A stretch of 64,000 nt of DNA from Clusia tigrina (lineage: Eukaryota > Arthropoda > Insecta > Diptera > Clusiidae). The notes under the pieces were generated by a model. The model saw only the letters and a list, made by a program, of their open reading frames with translations, ran no database searches and was not told the origin of the DNA. This document shows, one piece after another, positions 12,320 to 24,470 of this stretch. How positions within the stretch are numbered: the first letter of the stretch is position 1; every line of letters starts with the position of its first letter. The DNA is taken from assembly GCA_920105625.2 (NCBI GenBank), contig OV050030.1, positions 191,513,887 to 191,577,886 of the forward strand, read 5' to 3'. Both the position numbers and the translations under genes were made by a program.

Positions 12320-12517
12320 GTGCTTTATTGTCACAAAATTTCAAGGTTTTATGACGCTCCAGTAAAAAGTTACAAGCTTTTGAATGTTGCAAACTTTGAT
12401 AGGTGTAGTACGCACGGAAAAAAGGAGTTAGAGCCATTGGAAGCTTTATCAGTGTTTCAATTTGGACTCAAGGGTAGCATATCTATGATCGATAGCTTAA
12501 ATTGACAAGGGGCATGC
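12320..12517 (+). repeat. Class A2 monomer (198 bp), exemplar
   Basis: Full-length class marked by AAGCTTTTGAATG, GGAGTTAGAGCC, TTGGAAGC and CATATCTATGATCGAT. The last of these breaks the 10-bp palindrome found in other classes. Copies start at 1774, 6002, 8483, 10968, 13093, 14837, 15423, 16197 and 16783. None occurs right of about 17 kb. From 8483 on A2 is followed by an A3 monomer, and the A2-A3 pair is a building block of the 586-, 1352- and 1360-bp HORs. Confidence 0.9.
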
Positions 12518-12716
12518 GTGCTATATTGTCACGAAAATTTCAAGGTTTTATGACGCTCCAGTAAAAAGTTACAAGCATTTGAATGCTGCAAATTTTGATA
12601 GGTGTAGTACGCACGGAAAAAAGGAGTTAGAGCCATTGGATGCTTTATCAGTGTTTCAATTTGGACTCAAGGGTAGCATAGCTATGATCGATAGCTTAAT
12701 TTGACAAGGGGCATGA
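12518..12716 (+). repeat. Class A3 monomer (199 bp), exemplar
   Basis: Marked by GTGCTATATTGTCACGAAAA, with one extra base relative to CACAAAA, giving 199 bp. It also carries AAGCATTTGAATGCTGCAAA and TTGGATGC. The inserted base shifts any reading frame. A3 occurs from about 8.7 kb to the end and often follows D, A2 or A5 (for example 11166, 25629, 42419, 52094, 63673). The copy at 8681 has the A3 body but lacks the extra base (198 bp). Confidence 0.9.
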
Positions 12717-14836
12717 GTGCTTTATTGTCACAAAATTTCAAGGTTTTATGACGCTCCAGTAAAAAGTTACAAGCTTTTGAATGTTACAAACTTTGATAGG
12801 TGTAGTACGCACGGAAAAAAGGAGTCAGAGCCATTGGAAGTGTTTCAATTTGGACTCAAGGGTAGCATAGCTATGACCGATAGCTTAAATTGACAAGGGG
12901 CATGAGTGCTTTATTGTCACAAAATTTCAAGGTTTTATGACGCTCCAGTAGAAAGTTACAGGCATTTGAATGTTGCAAACTTTGATACACACCGTGTAGA
13001 AGTTTGGTCCATTTGAAGCTTTATCAGTGTTTCAATTTTGACTCAAGGGTAGCATAGCTATGACCGATAGCTTAAATTGACAAGGGGCATGAGTGCTTTA
13101 TTGTCACAAAATTTCAAGGTTTTATGACGCTCCAGTAAAAAGTTACAAGCTTTTGAATGTTGCAAACTTTGATAGGTGTAGTACGCACGGAAAAAAGGAG
13201 TTAGAGCCATTAGAAGCTTTATCAGTGTTTCAATTTGGACTCAAGGGTAGCATATCTATGATCGATAGCTTAAATTGACAAGGGGCATGCGTGCTATATT
13301 GTCACGAAAATTTCAAGGTTTTATGACGCTCCAGTAAAAAGTTACAAGCATTTGAATGCTGCAAATTTTGATAGGTGTAGTACGCACGGAAAAAAGGAGT
13401 TAGAGCCATTGGATGCTTTATCAGTTTTTCAATTTGGACTCAAGGGTAGCATATCTATGATAGATAGCTTAAATTGACAAGGGGCATGCGTGCTATATTG
13501 TCACGAAAATTTCAAGGTTTTATGACGCTCCAGTAGAAAGTTACAAGCATTTGAATGCTGCAAATTTTGATAGGTGTAGTACGCACGGAAAAAAGGAGTT
13601 AGAGCCATTGGATGCTTTATCAGTGTTTCAATTTGGACTCAAGGGTAGCATAGCTATGATCGATAGCTTAAATTGACAAGGGGCATGAGTGCTTTATTGT
13701 CACAAAATTTCAAGGTTTTATGACGCTCCAGTAAAAAGTTACAAGCTTTTGAATGTTGCAAACTTTGATAGGTGTAGTACGCACGGAAAAAAGGAGTCAG
13801 AGCCATTGGAAGTGTTCCAATTTGGACTCAAGGGTAGCATAGCTATGACCGATAGCTTAAATTGACAAGGGGCATGAGAGCTTTATTGTCACAAAATTTC
13901 AAGGTTTTATGACGCTCCATTAAAAAGTTACAAGCTTTTGAATGTTGCAAACTTTGATAGGTGTAGTACGCACGGAAAAAAGGACTCGGAGCCATTGGAA
14001 GATTTATCAGTGTTTCAATTTGGACTCAAGGGTAGCATAGCTATGACCGATAGCTTAAATTAACAAGGGGCATGCGTGCTTTATTGTCACAAAATTTAAA
14101 GGTTTTATGACGCTCCAGAAAAAAGTTACAAGCATTTGAATGTTGCAAACTTTGATACGCACCGTGTAGAAGTTTGGTCCATTGGTAGGTTTATCAGTGT
14201 TTCAATTTTGACCCAAGAGTAGCATATCTATGACCGATAGCTTAGATTGACAAGAGGCACGAGCACTTTATTGTCACAAAATTTCAAGGTTTTATGACGC
14301 TCCAGTAAAAAGTTACAAACACTTGAATGTGGCAAATTTTGATAGTTGTAGTACGCACGGAAAAAAGGAGTTAGAACCATTGGATGCTTTATCAGTGTTT
14401 CAATTTGGACTCAAGGGTAGCATAGCTATCACCGATAGCTTAAATTGACAAGGGGCATGAGTAGTTTATTGTCACAAAATTTCAAGGTTTTATGACGCTC
14501 CAGTAGAAAGTTACAGGCATTTGAATGTTACAAACTTTGATACACACCGTGTAGAAGTTTGGTCCATTGGAAGCTTTATCAGTGTTTCAATTTTGACTCA
14601 AGGGTAGCATAGCTATGACCGATAGCTTAAATTGACAAGGGGCATGAGTGCTTTATTGTCACAAAATTTCAAGGTTTTATGACGCTCCAGTAAAAAGTTA
14701 CAAGCTTTTGAATGTTGCAAACTTTGATAGGTGTAGTACGCACGGAAAAAAGGAGTCAGAGCCATTGGAAGTGTTTCAAATTGGACTCAAGGGTAGCATA
14801 GCTATGACCGATAGCTTAAATTGACAAGGGGCATGA
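12717..14836 (+). repeat. Bridge with A2-A3-A3 repeat and first A4-E-F-B
   Basis: Order: C, B, A2, A3, A3, C, A4, E, F, B, C. The A2-A3-A3 block 13093-13688 matches 10968-11563 at an offset of 2125, sharing GAGCCATTAGAAGC and ATCTATGATAGATAGC. The A4 at 13878 and E-F-B at 14076, 14263 and 14461 are the leftmost example of the A4-E-F-B core that dominates the right side. This A4 starts GAGAGC, has GACTCGGAGCC, and its E is still the 187-bp form, so it looks like an early or diverged version. Confidence 0.87.
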
Positions 14837-17556
14837 GTGCTTTATTGTCACAAAATTTCAAGGTTTTATGACGCTCCAGTAAAAAGTTACAAGCTTTTGA
14901 ATGTTGCAAACTTTGATAGGTGTAGTACGCACGGAAAAAAGGAGTTAGAGCCATTGGAAGCTTTATCAGTGTTTCAATTTGGACTCAAGGGTAGCATATC
15001 TATGATCGATAGCTTAAATTGACAAGAGGCATGCGTGCTATATTGTCACGAAAATTTCAAGGTTTTATGACGCTCCAGTAAAAAGTTACAAGCATTTGAA
15101 TGCTGCAAGTTTTGATAGGTGTAGTACGCACGGAAAAAAGGAGTTAGAGCCATTGGATGCTTTATCAGTGTTTCAATTTGGACTCAAGGGTAGCATAGCT
15201 ATGATCGATAGCTTAATTTGACAAGGGGCATGAGTGCTTTATTGTCACAAAATTTCAAGGTTTTATGACGCTCCAGTAAAAAGTTACAAGCTTTTGAATG
15301 TTGCAAACTTTGATAGGTGTAGTACGCACGGAAAAAAGGAGTCAGAGCCATTGGAAGTGTTTCAAATTGGACTCAAGGGTAGCATAGCTATGACCGATAG
15401 CTTAAATTGACAAGGGGCATGAGTGCTTTATTGTCACAAAATTTCAAGGTTTTATGACGCTCCAGTAAAAAGTTACAAGCTTTTGAATGTTGCAAACTTT
15501 GATAGGTGTAGTACGCACGGAAAAAAGGAGTTAGAGCCATTGGAAGCTTTATCAGTGTTTCAATTTGGACTCAAGGGTAGCATATCTATGATCGATAGCT
15601 TAAATTGACAAGAGGCATGCGTGCTATATTGTCACGAAAATTTCAAGGTTTTATGACGCTCCAGTAAAAAGTTACAAGCATTTGAATGCTGCAAGTTTTG
15701 ATAGGTGTAGTACGCACGGAAAAAAGGAGTTAGAGCCATTGGATGCTTTATCAGTGTTTCAATTTGGACTCAAGGGTAGCATAGCTATGATCGATAGCTT
15801 AATTTGACAAGGGGCATGAGTGCTTTATTGTCACAAAATTTCAAGGTTTTATGACGCTCCAGTAAAAAGTTACAAGCTTTTGAATGTTGCAAACTTTGAT
15901 AGGTGTAGTACGCACGGAAAAAAAGGAGTCAGAGCCATTGGAAGTGTTTCAATTTGGACTCAAGGGTAGCATAGCTATGACCGATAGCTTAAATTGACAA
16001 GGGGCATGAGTGCTTTATTGTCACAAAATTTCAAGGTTTTATGACGCTCCAGTAGAAAGTTACAGGCATTTGAATGTTGCAAACTTTGATACGCACCGTG
16101 TAGAAGTTTGGTCCATTGGAAGTTTTATCACTGTTTCAATTTTGACTCAAGGGTAGCATAGCTATGACCGATGGCTTAAATTGACAAGGGGCATGATTGC
16201 TTTATTGTCACAAAATTTCAAGGTTTTATGACGCTCCAGTAAAAATTTACAAGCTTTTGAATGTTGCAAACTTTGATAGGTGTAGTACGCACGGAAAAAA
16301 GGAGTTAGAGCCATTGGAAGCTTTATCAGTGTTTCAATTTGGACTCAAGGGTAGCATATCTATGATCGATAGCTTAAATTGACAAGAGGCATGCGTGCTA
16401 TATTGTCACGAAAATTTCAAGGTTTTATGACGCTCCAGTAAAAAGTTACAAGCATTTGAATGCTGCAAGTTTTGATAGGTGTAGTACGCACGGAAAAAAG
16501 GAGTTAGAGCCATTGGATGCTTTATCAGTGTTTCAATTTGGACTCAAGGGTAGCATAGCTATGATCGATAGCTTAATTTGACAAGGGGCATGAGTGCTTT
16601 ATTGTCACAAAATTTCAAGGTTTTATGACGCTCCAGTAAAAAGTTACAAGCTTTTGAATGTTGCAAACTTTGATAGGTGTAGTACGCACGGAAAAAAGGA
16701 GTCAGAGCCATTGGAAGTGTTTCAAATTGGACTCAAGGGTAGCATAGCTATGACCGATAGCTTAAATTGACAAGGGGCATGAGTGCTTTATTGTCACAAA
16801 ATTTCAAGGTTTTATGACGCTCCAGTAAAAAGTTACAAGCTTTTGAATGTTGCAAACTTTGATAGGTGTAGTACGCACGGAAAAAAGGAGTTAGAGCCAT
16901 TGGAAGCTTTATCAGTGTTTCAATTTGGACTCAAGGGTAGCATATCTATGATCGATAGCTTAAATTGACAAGAGGCATGCGTGCTATATTGTCACGAAAA
17001 TTTCAAGGTTTTATGACGCTCCAGTAAAAAGTTACAAGCATTTGAATGCTGCAAGTTTTGATAGGTGTAGTACGCACGGAAAAAAGGAGTTAGAGCCAAT
17101 GGATGCTTTATCAGTGTTTCAATTTGGACTCAAGGGTAGCATAGCTATGATCGATAGCTTAATTTGACAAGGGGCATGAGTGCTTTATTGTCACAAAATT
17201 TCAAGGTTTTATGACGCTCCAGTAAAAAGTTACAAGCTTTTGAATGTTGCAAACTTTGATAGGTGTAGTACGCACGGAAAAAAAGGAGTCAGAGCCATTG
17301 GAAGTGTTTCAATTTGGACTCAAGGGTAGCATAGCTATGACCGATAGCTTAAATTGACAAGGGGCATGAGTGCTTTATTGTCACAAAATTTCAAGGTTTT
17401 ATGACGCTCCAGTAGAAAGTTACAGGCATTTGAATGTTGCAAACTTTGATACGCACCGTGTAGAAGTTTGGTCCATTGGAAGTTTTATCACTGTTTCAAT
17501 TTTGACTCAAGGGTAGCATAGCTATGACCGATGGCTTAAATTGACAAGGGGCATGA
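14837..17556 (+). repeat. Nested HOR: 586-bp trimer inside 1360-bp heptamer, two copies
   Basis: Copies 14837-16196 and 16197-17556 each read A2-A3-C-A2-A3-C-B. The inner trimer A2-A3-C is 586 bp (198+199+189); the second C in each copy has an extra A (190 bp), so 586+774=1360. Copies share GTTTCAAATTGG, GAATGCTGCAAG, ATCACTGTTTC and CCGATGGC. A third copy starts at 17557 but switches to D sequence near 17650. Confidence 0.92.
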
Positions 17557-18912
17557 TTGCTTTATTGTCACAAAATTTCAAGGTTTTATGACGCTCCAGT
17601 AAAAATTTACAAGCTTTTGAATGTTGCAAACTTTGATAGGTGTAGTACCACGGAAAAAAGGAGTCAGAGCCATTGGAAGATTTATCAGTGTTTCAATTTG
17701 GACTCAAGGGTAGCATATCTATGATCGATAGCTTAAATTGACAAGGGGCATGCGTGCTATATTGTCACGAAAATTTCAAGGTTTTATGACGCTCCAGTAA
17801 AAAGTTACAAGCATTTGAATGCTGCAAATTTTGATAGGTGTAGTACGCACGGAAAAAAGGAGTTAGAGCCATTGGATGCTTTATCAGTGTTTCAATTTGG
17901 ACTCAAGGGTAGCATAGCTATGATCGATAGCTTAAATTGACAAGGGGCATGCGTGCTTTATTGTCACAAAATTTCAAGGTTTTATGACGCTCCAGTAAAA
18001 AGTTACAAGCATTTGAATGTTGCAAACTTTGATAGGTGTAGTACCACGGAAAAAAGGAGTCAGAGCCATTGGAAGATTTATCAGTGTTTCAATTTGGACT
18101 CAAGGGTAGCATATCTATGATCGATAGCTTAAATTGACAAGGGGCATGCGTGCTATATTGTCACGAAAATTTCAAGGTTTTATGACGCTCCAGAAAAAAG
18201 TTTACAAGCATTTGAATGTTGCAAACTTTGATACGCACCGTGTAGAAGTTTGGTCCATTGGTAGGTTTATCAGTGTTTCAATTTTGACCCAAGAGTAGCA
18301 TATCTATGACCGATAGCTTAGATTGACAAGAGGCACGAGCACTTTATTGTCACAAAATTTCAAGGTTTTATGACGCTCCAGTAAAAAGTTACAAACATTT
18401 GAATGTAGCAAATTTTGAGAGGTGTAGTACGCACGGAAAAAAGGAGTTAGAACCATTGGATGCTTTATCAGTGTTTCAATTCGGACTCAAGGGTAGCATA
18501 GCTATGACCGATAGCTTAAATTGACAAGGGGCATGAGTGCTTTATTGTCACAAAATTTCAAGGTTTTATGACGCTCCAGTAGAAAGTTACAGGCATTTGA
18601 ATGTTGCAAACTTTGATACGCACCGTGTAGAAGTTTGGTCCATTGGAAGTTTTATCACTGTTTCAATTTTGACTCAAGGGTAGCATAGCTATGACCGATG
18701 GCTTAAATTGACAAGGGGCATGAGTGCTTTATTGTCACAAAATTTCAAGGTTTTATGACGCTCCAGTAGAAAGTTACAAGCTTTTGAATATTGCAAACTT
18801 TGATAGGTGTAGTACGCACGGAAAAAAGGAGTCAGAGCCATTGGAAGTGTTTCAATTTGGACTCAAGGGTAGCATAGCTATGACCGATGGCTTAAATTGA
18901 CAAGGGGCATGA
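17557..18912 (+). repeat. Transition stretch (7 monomers)
   Basis: Order: C/D hybrid, A3, D, A3/E hybrid, F, B, C, starting at 17557, 17754, 17953, 18150, 18339, 18537 and 18724. The first has the ATGATTGCTT head of the 1360-bp HOR, then D sequence. The unit at 18150 (189 bp) has the A3 head CACGAAAATTTC joined to the E body from CCAGAAAAAAG on, and already shows the extra T of right-zone E. A2 is absent from here on. Confidence 0.87.
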
Positions 18913-21900
18913 GTGCTTTATTGTCACAAAATTTCAAGGTTTTATGACGCTCCATTAAAAAGTTACAAGCTTTTGAATGTTGCAAACTTTGATAGGTGTA
19001 GTACGCACGCAAAAAAGGACTCAGAGCCATTGGAAGATTTATCAGTGTTTCAATTTGGACTCAAGGGTAGCATAGCTATGACCGATAGCTTAAATTAACA
19101 AGGGGCATGCGTGCTTTATTGTCACAAAATTTAAAGGTTTTATGGCGCTCCAGAAAAAAGTTTACAAGCATTTCAATGTTGCAAACTTTGATACGCACCG
19201 TGTAGAAGTTTGGTCCATTGGTAGGTTTATCAGTGTTTCAATTTTGACCCAAGAGTAGCATATCTATGACCGATAGCTTAGATTGACAAGAGGCACGAGC
19301 ACTTTATTGTCACAAAATTTCAAGGTTTTATGACGCTCCAGTAAAAAGTTACAAACATTTGAATGTAGCAAATTTTGATAGGTGTAGTACGCACGGAAAA
19401 AAGGAGTTAGAACCATTGGATGCTTTATCAGTGTTTCAATTTGGACTCAAGGGTAGCATAGCTATGACCGATAGCTTAAATTGACAAGGGGCATGAGTGC
19501 TTTATTGTCACAAAATTTCAAGGTTTTATGACGCTCCAGTAGAAAGTTACAGGCATTTGAATGTTGCAAACTTTGATACGCACCGTGTAGAAGTTTGGTC
19601 CATTGGAAGCTTTATCAGTGTTTCAATTTTGACTCAAGGGTAGCATAGCTATGACCGATAGCTTAAATTGACAAGGGGCATGAGTGCTTTATTGTCACAA
19701 AATTTCAAGGTTTTATGACGCTCCATTAAAAAGTTACAAGCTTTTGAATGTTGCAAACTTTGATAGGTGTAGTACGCACGGAAAAAAGGACTCAGAGCCG
19801 TTGGAAGATTTATCAGTGTTTCAATTTGGACTCAAGGGTAGCATAGCTATGACCGATAGCTTAAATTAACAAGGGGCATGCGTGCTTTATTGTCACAAAA
19901 TTTAAAGGTTTTATGGCGCTCCAGAAAAAAGTTTACAAGCATTTGAATGTTGCAAACTTTGATACGCACCGTGTAGAAGTTTGGTCCATTGGTAGGTTTA
20001 TCAGTGTTTCAATTTTGACCCAAGAGTAACATATCTATGACCGATAGCTTAGATTGACAAGAGGCACGAGCACTTTATTGTCGAAAAATTTCAAAGTTTT
20101 ATGACGCTCCAGTAAAAAGTTACAAACATTTGAATGTAGCAAATTTTGATAGGTGTAGTACGCACGGAAAAAAGGAGTTAGAACCATTGGATGCTTTATC
20201 AGTGTTTCAATTTGGACTCAAGGGTAGCATAGCTATGACCGATAGTTTAAATTGACAAGGGGCATGAGTGCTTTATTGTTACAAAATTTCAAGGTTTTAT
20301 GACGCTCCAGTAGAAAGTTACAGGCATTTGAATGTTGCAAACTTTGATACGCACCGTGTAGAAGTTTGGTCCATTGGAAGCTTTATCAGTGTTTCAATTT
20401 TGACTCAAGGTTAGCATAGCAATGACCGATAGCTTAAATTGACAAGGGGCATGATTGCTTTATTGTCACAAAATTTCCAGGTTTTATGACGCTCCAGTAA
20501 AAATTTACAAGCTTTTGAATGTTGCAAACTTTGATAGGTGTAGTACGTACGGAAAAAAGGAGTCAGAGCCATTGGAAGTGTTTCAATTTGGACTCAAGGG
20601 TAGCATAGCTATGACCGATAGCTTAAATTGACAAGGGGCATGAGTGCTTTATTGTCACAAAATTTCAAGGTTTTATGACTCTCCAGTAAAAAGTTACAAG
20701 CTTTTGAATGTTGCAAACTTTGATACGCACCGTGTAGAAGTTTGGTCCATTGGAAGCTTTATCAGTGTTTCAATTTTGACTCAAGGGTAGCATAGCTATG
20801 ACCGATAGCTTAAATTGACAAGGGGCATGAGTGCTTTATTGTCACAAAATTTCAAGGTTTTATGACGCTCCATTAAAAAGTTACAAGCTTTTGAATGTTG
20901 CAAACTTTGATAGGTGTAGTACGCACGGAAAAAAGGACTCAGAGCCATTGGAAGATTTATCAGTGTTTCAATTTGGACTCAAGGGTAGCATAGCTATGAC
21001 CGATAGCTTAAATTGACAAGGGGCATGCGTGCTTTATTGTCACAAAATTTAAAGGTTTTATGGCGCTCCAGAAAAAAGTTTACAAGCATTTGAATGTTGC
21101 AAACTTTGATACGCACCGTGTAGAAGTTTGGTCCATTGGTAGGTTTATCAGTGTTTCAATTTTGACCCAAGAGTAGCATATCTATGACCGATAGCTTAGA
21201 TTGACAAGAGGCACGAGCACTTTATTGTCGAAAAATTTCAAGGTTTTATGACGCTCCAGTAAAAAGTTAAAAACATTTGAATGTAGCAAATTTTGTTAGT
21301 GTAGTACGCACGGAAAAAAGGAGTTAGAACCATTGGATGCTTTATCAGTGTTTCAATTTGGACTCAAGGGTAGCATAGCTATGACCGATAGTTTAAATTG
21401 ACAAGGGGCATGAGTGCTTTATTGTTACAAAATTTCAAGGTTTTATGACGCTCCAGTAGAAAGTTACAGGCATTTGAATGTTGCAAACTTTGATACGCAC
21501 CGTGTAGAAGTTTGGTCCATTGGAAGCTTTATCAGTGTTTCAATTTTGACTCAAGGTTAGCATAGCAATGACCGATAGCTTAAATTGACAAGGGGCATGA
21601 TTGCTTTATTGTCACAAAATTTCCAGGTTTTATGACGCTCCAGTAAAAATTTACAAGCTTTTGAATGTTGCAAACTTTGATAGGTGTAGTACGTACGGAA
21701 AAAAGGAGTCAGAGCCATTGGAAGTGTTTCAATTTGGACTCAAGGGTAGCATAGCTATGACCGATAGCTTAAATTGACAAGGGGCATGAGTGCTTTATTG
21801 TCACAAAATTTCAAGGTTTTATGACTCTCCAGTAAAAAGTTACAAGCTTTTGAATGTTGCAAACTTTGATACGCACCGTGTAGAAGTTTGGTCCATTGGA

Positions 21901-24470
21901 AGCTTTATCAGTGTTTCAATTTTGACTCAAGGGTAGCATAGCTATGACCGATAGCTTAAATTGACTAGGGACATGAGTGCTTTATTGTCACAAAATTTCA
22001 AGGTTTTATGACGCTCCATTAAAAAGTTACAAGCTTTTGAATGTTGCAAACTTTGATAGGTGTAGTACGCACGGAAAAAAGGACTCAGAGCCATTGGAAG
22101 ATTTATCAGTGTTTCAATTTGGACTCAAGGGTAGCATAGCTATGACCGATAGCTTAAATTGACAAGGGGCATGCGTGCTTTATTGTCACAAAATTTAAAG
22201 GTTTTATGGCGCTCCAGAAAAAAGTTTACAAGCATTTGAATGTTGCAAACTTTGATACGCACCGTGTAGAAGTTTGGTCCATTGGTAGGTTTATCAGTGT
22301 TTCAATTTTGACCCAAGAGTAGCATATCTATGACCGATAGCTTAGATTGACAAGAGGCACGAGCACTTTATTGTCGAAAAATTTTAAGGTTTTATGACGC
22401 TCCAGTAAAAAGTTACAAACATTTGAATGTAGCAAATTTTGATAGGTGTAGTACGCACGGAAAAAAGGAGTTAGAACCATTGGATGCTTTATCAGTGTTT
22501 CAATTTGGACTCAAGGGTAGCATAGCTATGACCGATAGTTTAAATTGACAAGGGGCATGAGTGCTTTATTGTTACAAAATTTCAAGGTTTTATGACGCTC
22601 CAGTAGAAAGTTACAGGCATTTGAATGTTGCAAACTTTGATACGCACCGTGTAGAAGTTTGGTCCATTGGAAGCTTTATCAGTGTTTCAATTTTGACTCA
22701 AGGGTAGCATAGCTATGACCGATAGCTTAAATTGACAAGGGGCATGATTGCTTTATTGTCACAAAATTTCAAGGTTTTATGACGCTCCAGTAAAAATTTA
22801 CAAGCTTTTGAATGTTGCAAACTTTGATAGGTGTAGTACGTACGGAAAAAAGGAGTCAGAGCCATTGGAAGTGTTTCAATTTGGACTCAAGGGTAGCATA
22901 GCTATGACCGATAGCTTAAATTGACAAGGGGCATGAGTGCTTTATTGTCACAAAATTTCAAGGTTTTATGACGCTCCATTAAAAAGTTACAAGCTTTTGA
23001 ATGTTGCAAACTTTGATAGGTGTAGTACGCACGGAAAAAAGGACTCAGAGCCATTGGAAGATTTATCAGTGTTTCAATTTGGACTCAAGGGTAGCATAGC
23101 TATGACCGATAGCTTAAATTAACAAGGGGCATGCGTGCTTTATTGTCACAAAATTTAAAGGTTTTATGGCGCTCCAGAAAAAAGTTTACAAGCATTTGAA
23201 TGTTGCAAACTTTGATACGCACCGTGTAGAAGTTTGGTCCATTGGTAGGTTTATCAGTGTTTCAATTTTGACCCAAGAGTAGCATATCTATGACCGATAG
23301 CTTAGATTGACAAGAGGCACGAGCACTTTATTGTCGAAAAATTTCAAGGTTTTATGACGCTCCAGTAAAAAGTTAAAAACATTTGAATGTAGCAAATTTT
23401 GTTAGTGTAGTACGCACGGAAAAAAGGAGTTAGAACCATTGGATGCTTTATCAGTGTTTCAATTTGGACTCAAGGGTAGCATAGCTATGACCGATAGTTT
23501 AAATTGACAAGGGGCATGAGTGCTTTATTGTTACAAAATTTCAAGGTTTTATGACGCTCCAGTAGAAAGTTACAGGCATTTGAATGTTGCAAACTTTGAT
23601 ACGCACCGTGTAGAAGTTTGGTCCATTGGAAGCTTTATCAGTGTTTCAATTTTGACTCAAGGGTAGCATAGCTATGACCGATAGCTTAAATTGACAAGAG
23701 GCATGATTGCTTTATTGTCACAAAATTTCAAGGTTTTATGACGCTCCAGTAAAAATTTACAAGCTTTTGAATGTTGCAAACTTTGATAGGTGTAGTACGT
23801 ACGGAAAAAAGGAGTCAGAGCCATTGGAAGTGTTTCAATTTGGACTCAAGGGTAGCATAGCTATGATCGATAGCTTAAATTGACAAGGGGCATGAGTGCT
23901 TTATTGTCACAAAATTTCAAGGTTTTATGACGCTCCAGTAAAAAGTTACAAGCTTTTGAATATTGCAAACTTTGATAGGTGTAGTACGCACGGAAAAAAG
24001 GAGTCAGAGCCATTGGAAGTGTTTCAATTTGGACTCAAGGGTAGCATAGCTATGACCGATAGCTTAAATTGACAAGGGGCATGAGTGCTTTATTGTCACA
24101 AAATTTCAAGGTTTTATGACGCTCCATTAAAAAGTTACAAGCTTTTGAATGTTGCAAACTTTGATAGGTGTAGTACGCACGGAAAAAAGGACTCAGAGCC
24201 ATTGGAAGATTTATCAGTGTTTCAATTTGGACTCAAGGGTAGCATAGCTATGACCGATAGCTTAAATTAACAAGGGGCATGCGTGCTTTATTGTCACAAA
24301 GTTTAAAGGTTTTATGGCGCTCCAGAAAAAAGTTTACAAGCATTTGAATGTTGCAAACTTTGATACGCACCGTGTAGAAGTTTGGTCCATTGGAAGCTTT
24401 ATCAGTGTTTCAATTTTGACTCAAGGGTAGCATAGCTATGACCGATAGCTTAAATTGACAAGGGCCATGA
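18913..24470 (+). repeat. A4-E-F-B(-C-X) HOR zone, 5- and 6-mers
   Basis: Unit starts at 18913, 19684, 20831, 21977, 22937 and 24085. Unit lengths are 771 (A4-E-F-B), 1147, 1146 (both plus C and an H/B hybrid), 960 (plus C) and 1148 (plus C and C). The last unit breaks off after a 188-bp E/B hybrid. F copies at 20070, 21217, 22363 and 23323 share GTCGAAAAATTT. The copies at 21217 and 23323 also share a 1-bp loss, showing that alternate units are most related. B copies share TTATTGTTACAAAA. Confidence 0.92.
22937..23134 (+). repeat. Class A4 monomer (198 bp), exemplar
   Basis: Marked by GCTCCATTAAAAAG (others have CCAGTAAAAAG), AAGGACTCAGAGCC, TTGGAAGATTTATC and usually a terminal TTAAATTAACAAGG. 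I find 25 copies, starting at 13878, 18913, 19684, 20831, 21977, 22937, 24085, 26017, 27364, 28324, 32957, 38372, 39907, 42807, 46645, 48425, 49780, 50938, 52482, 53826, 56044, 56628, 57982, 60200 and 60973. Each is followed by an E or E-headed hybrid, so A4-E acts as one unit. The copy at 32957 has GACTAAGAGCC in place of GACTCAGAGCC. Confidence 0.92.

Larger units (their letters stand above)
10212..12716 (+). repeat. 1352-bp HOR (C-D-E-C-A2-A3-A3), two copies
   Basis: The first copy is 10212-11563 with lengths 189+197+187+183+198+199+199. The second starts at 11564 and lacks the last A3, ending at 12716. Private marks shared at an offset of 1352 include AAACTTTAATAGG with ACGCTTGG, GACACTCCAG, and the 183-bp C with GTGTTGCAATTT. 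Only a few substitutions separate the copies (for example CAATCGTAAC versus CAAGGGTAAC), which implies a recent origin. Confidence 0.9.
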
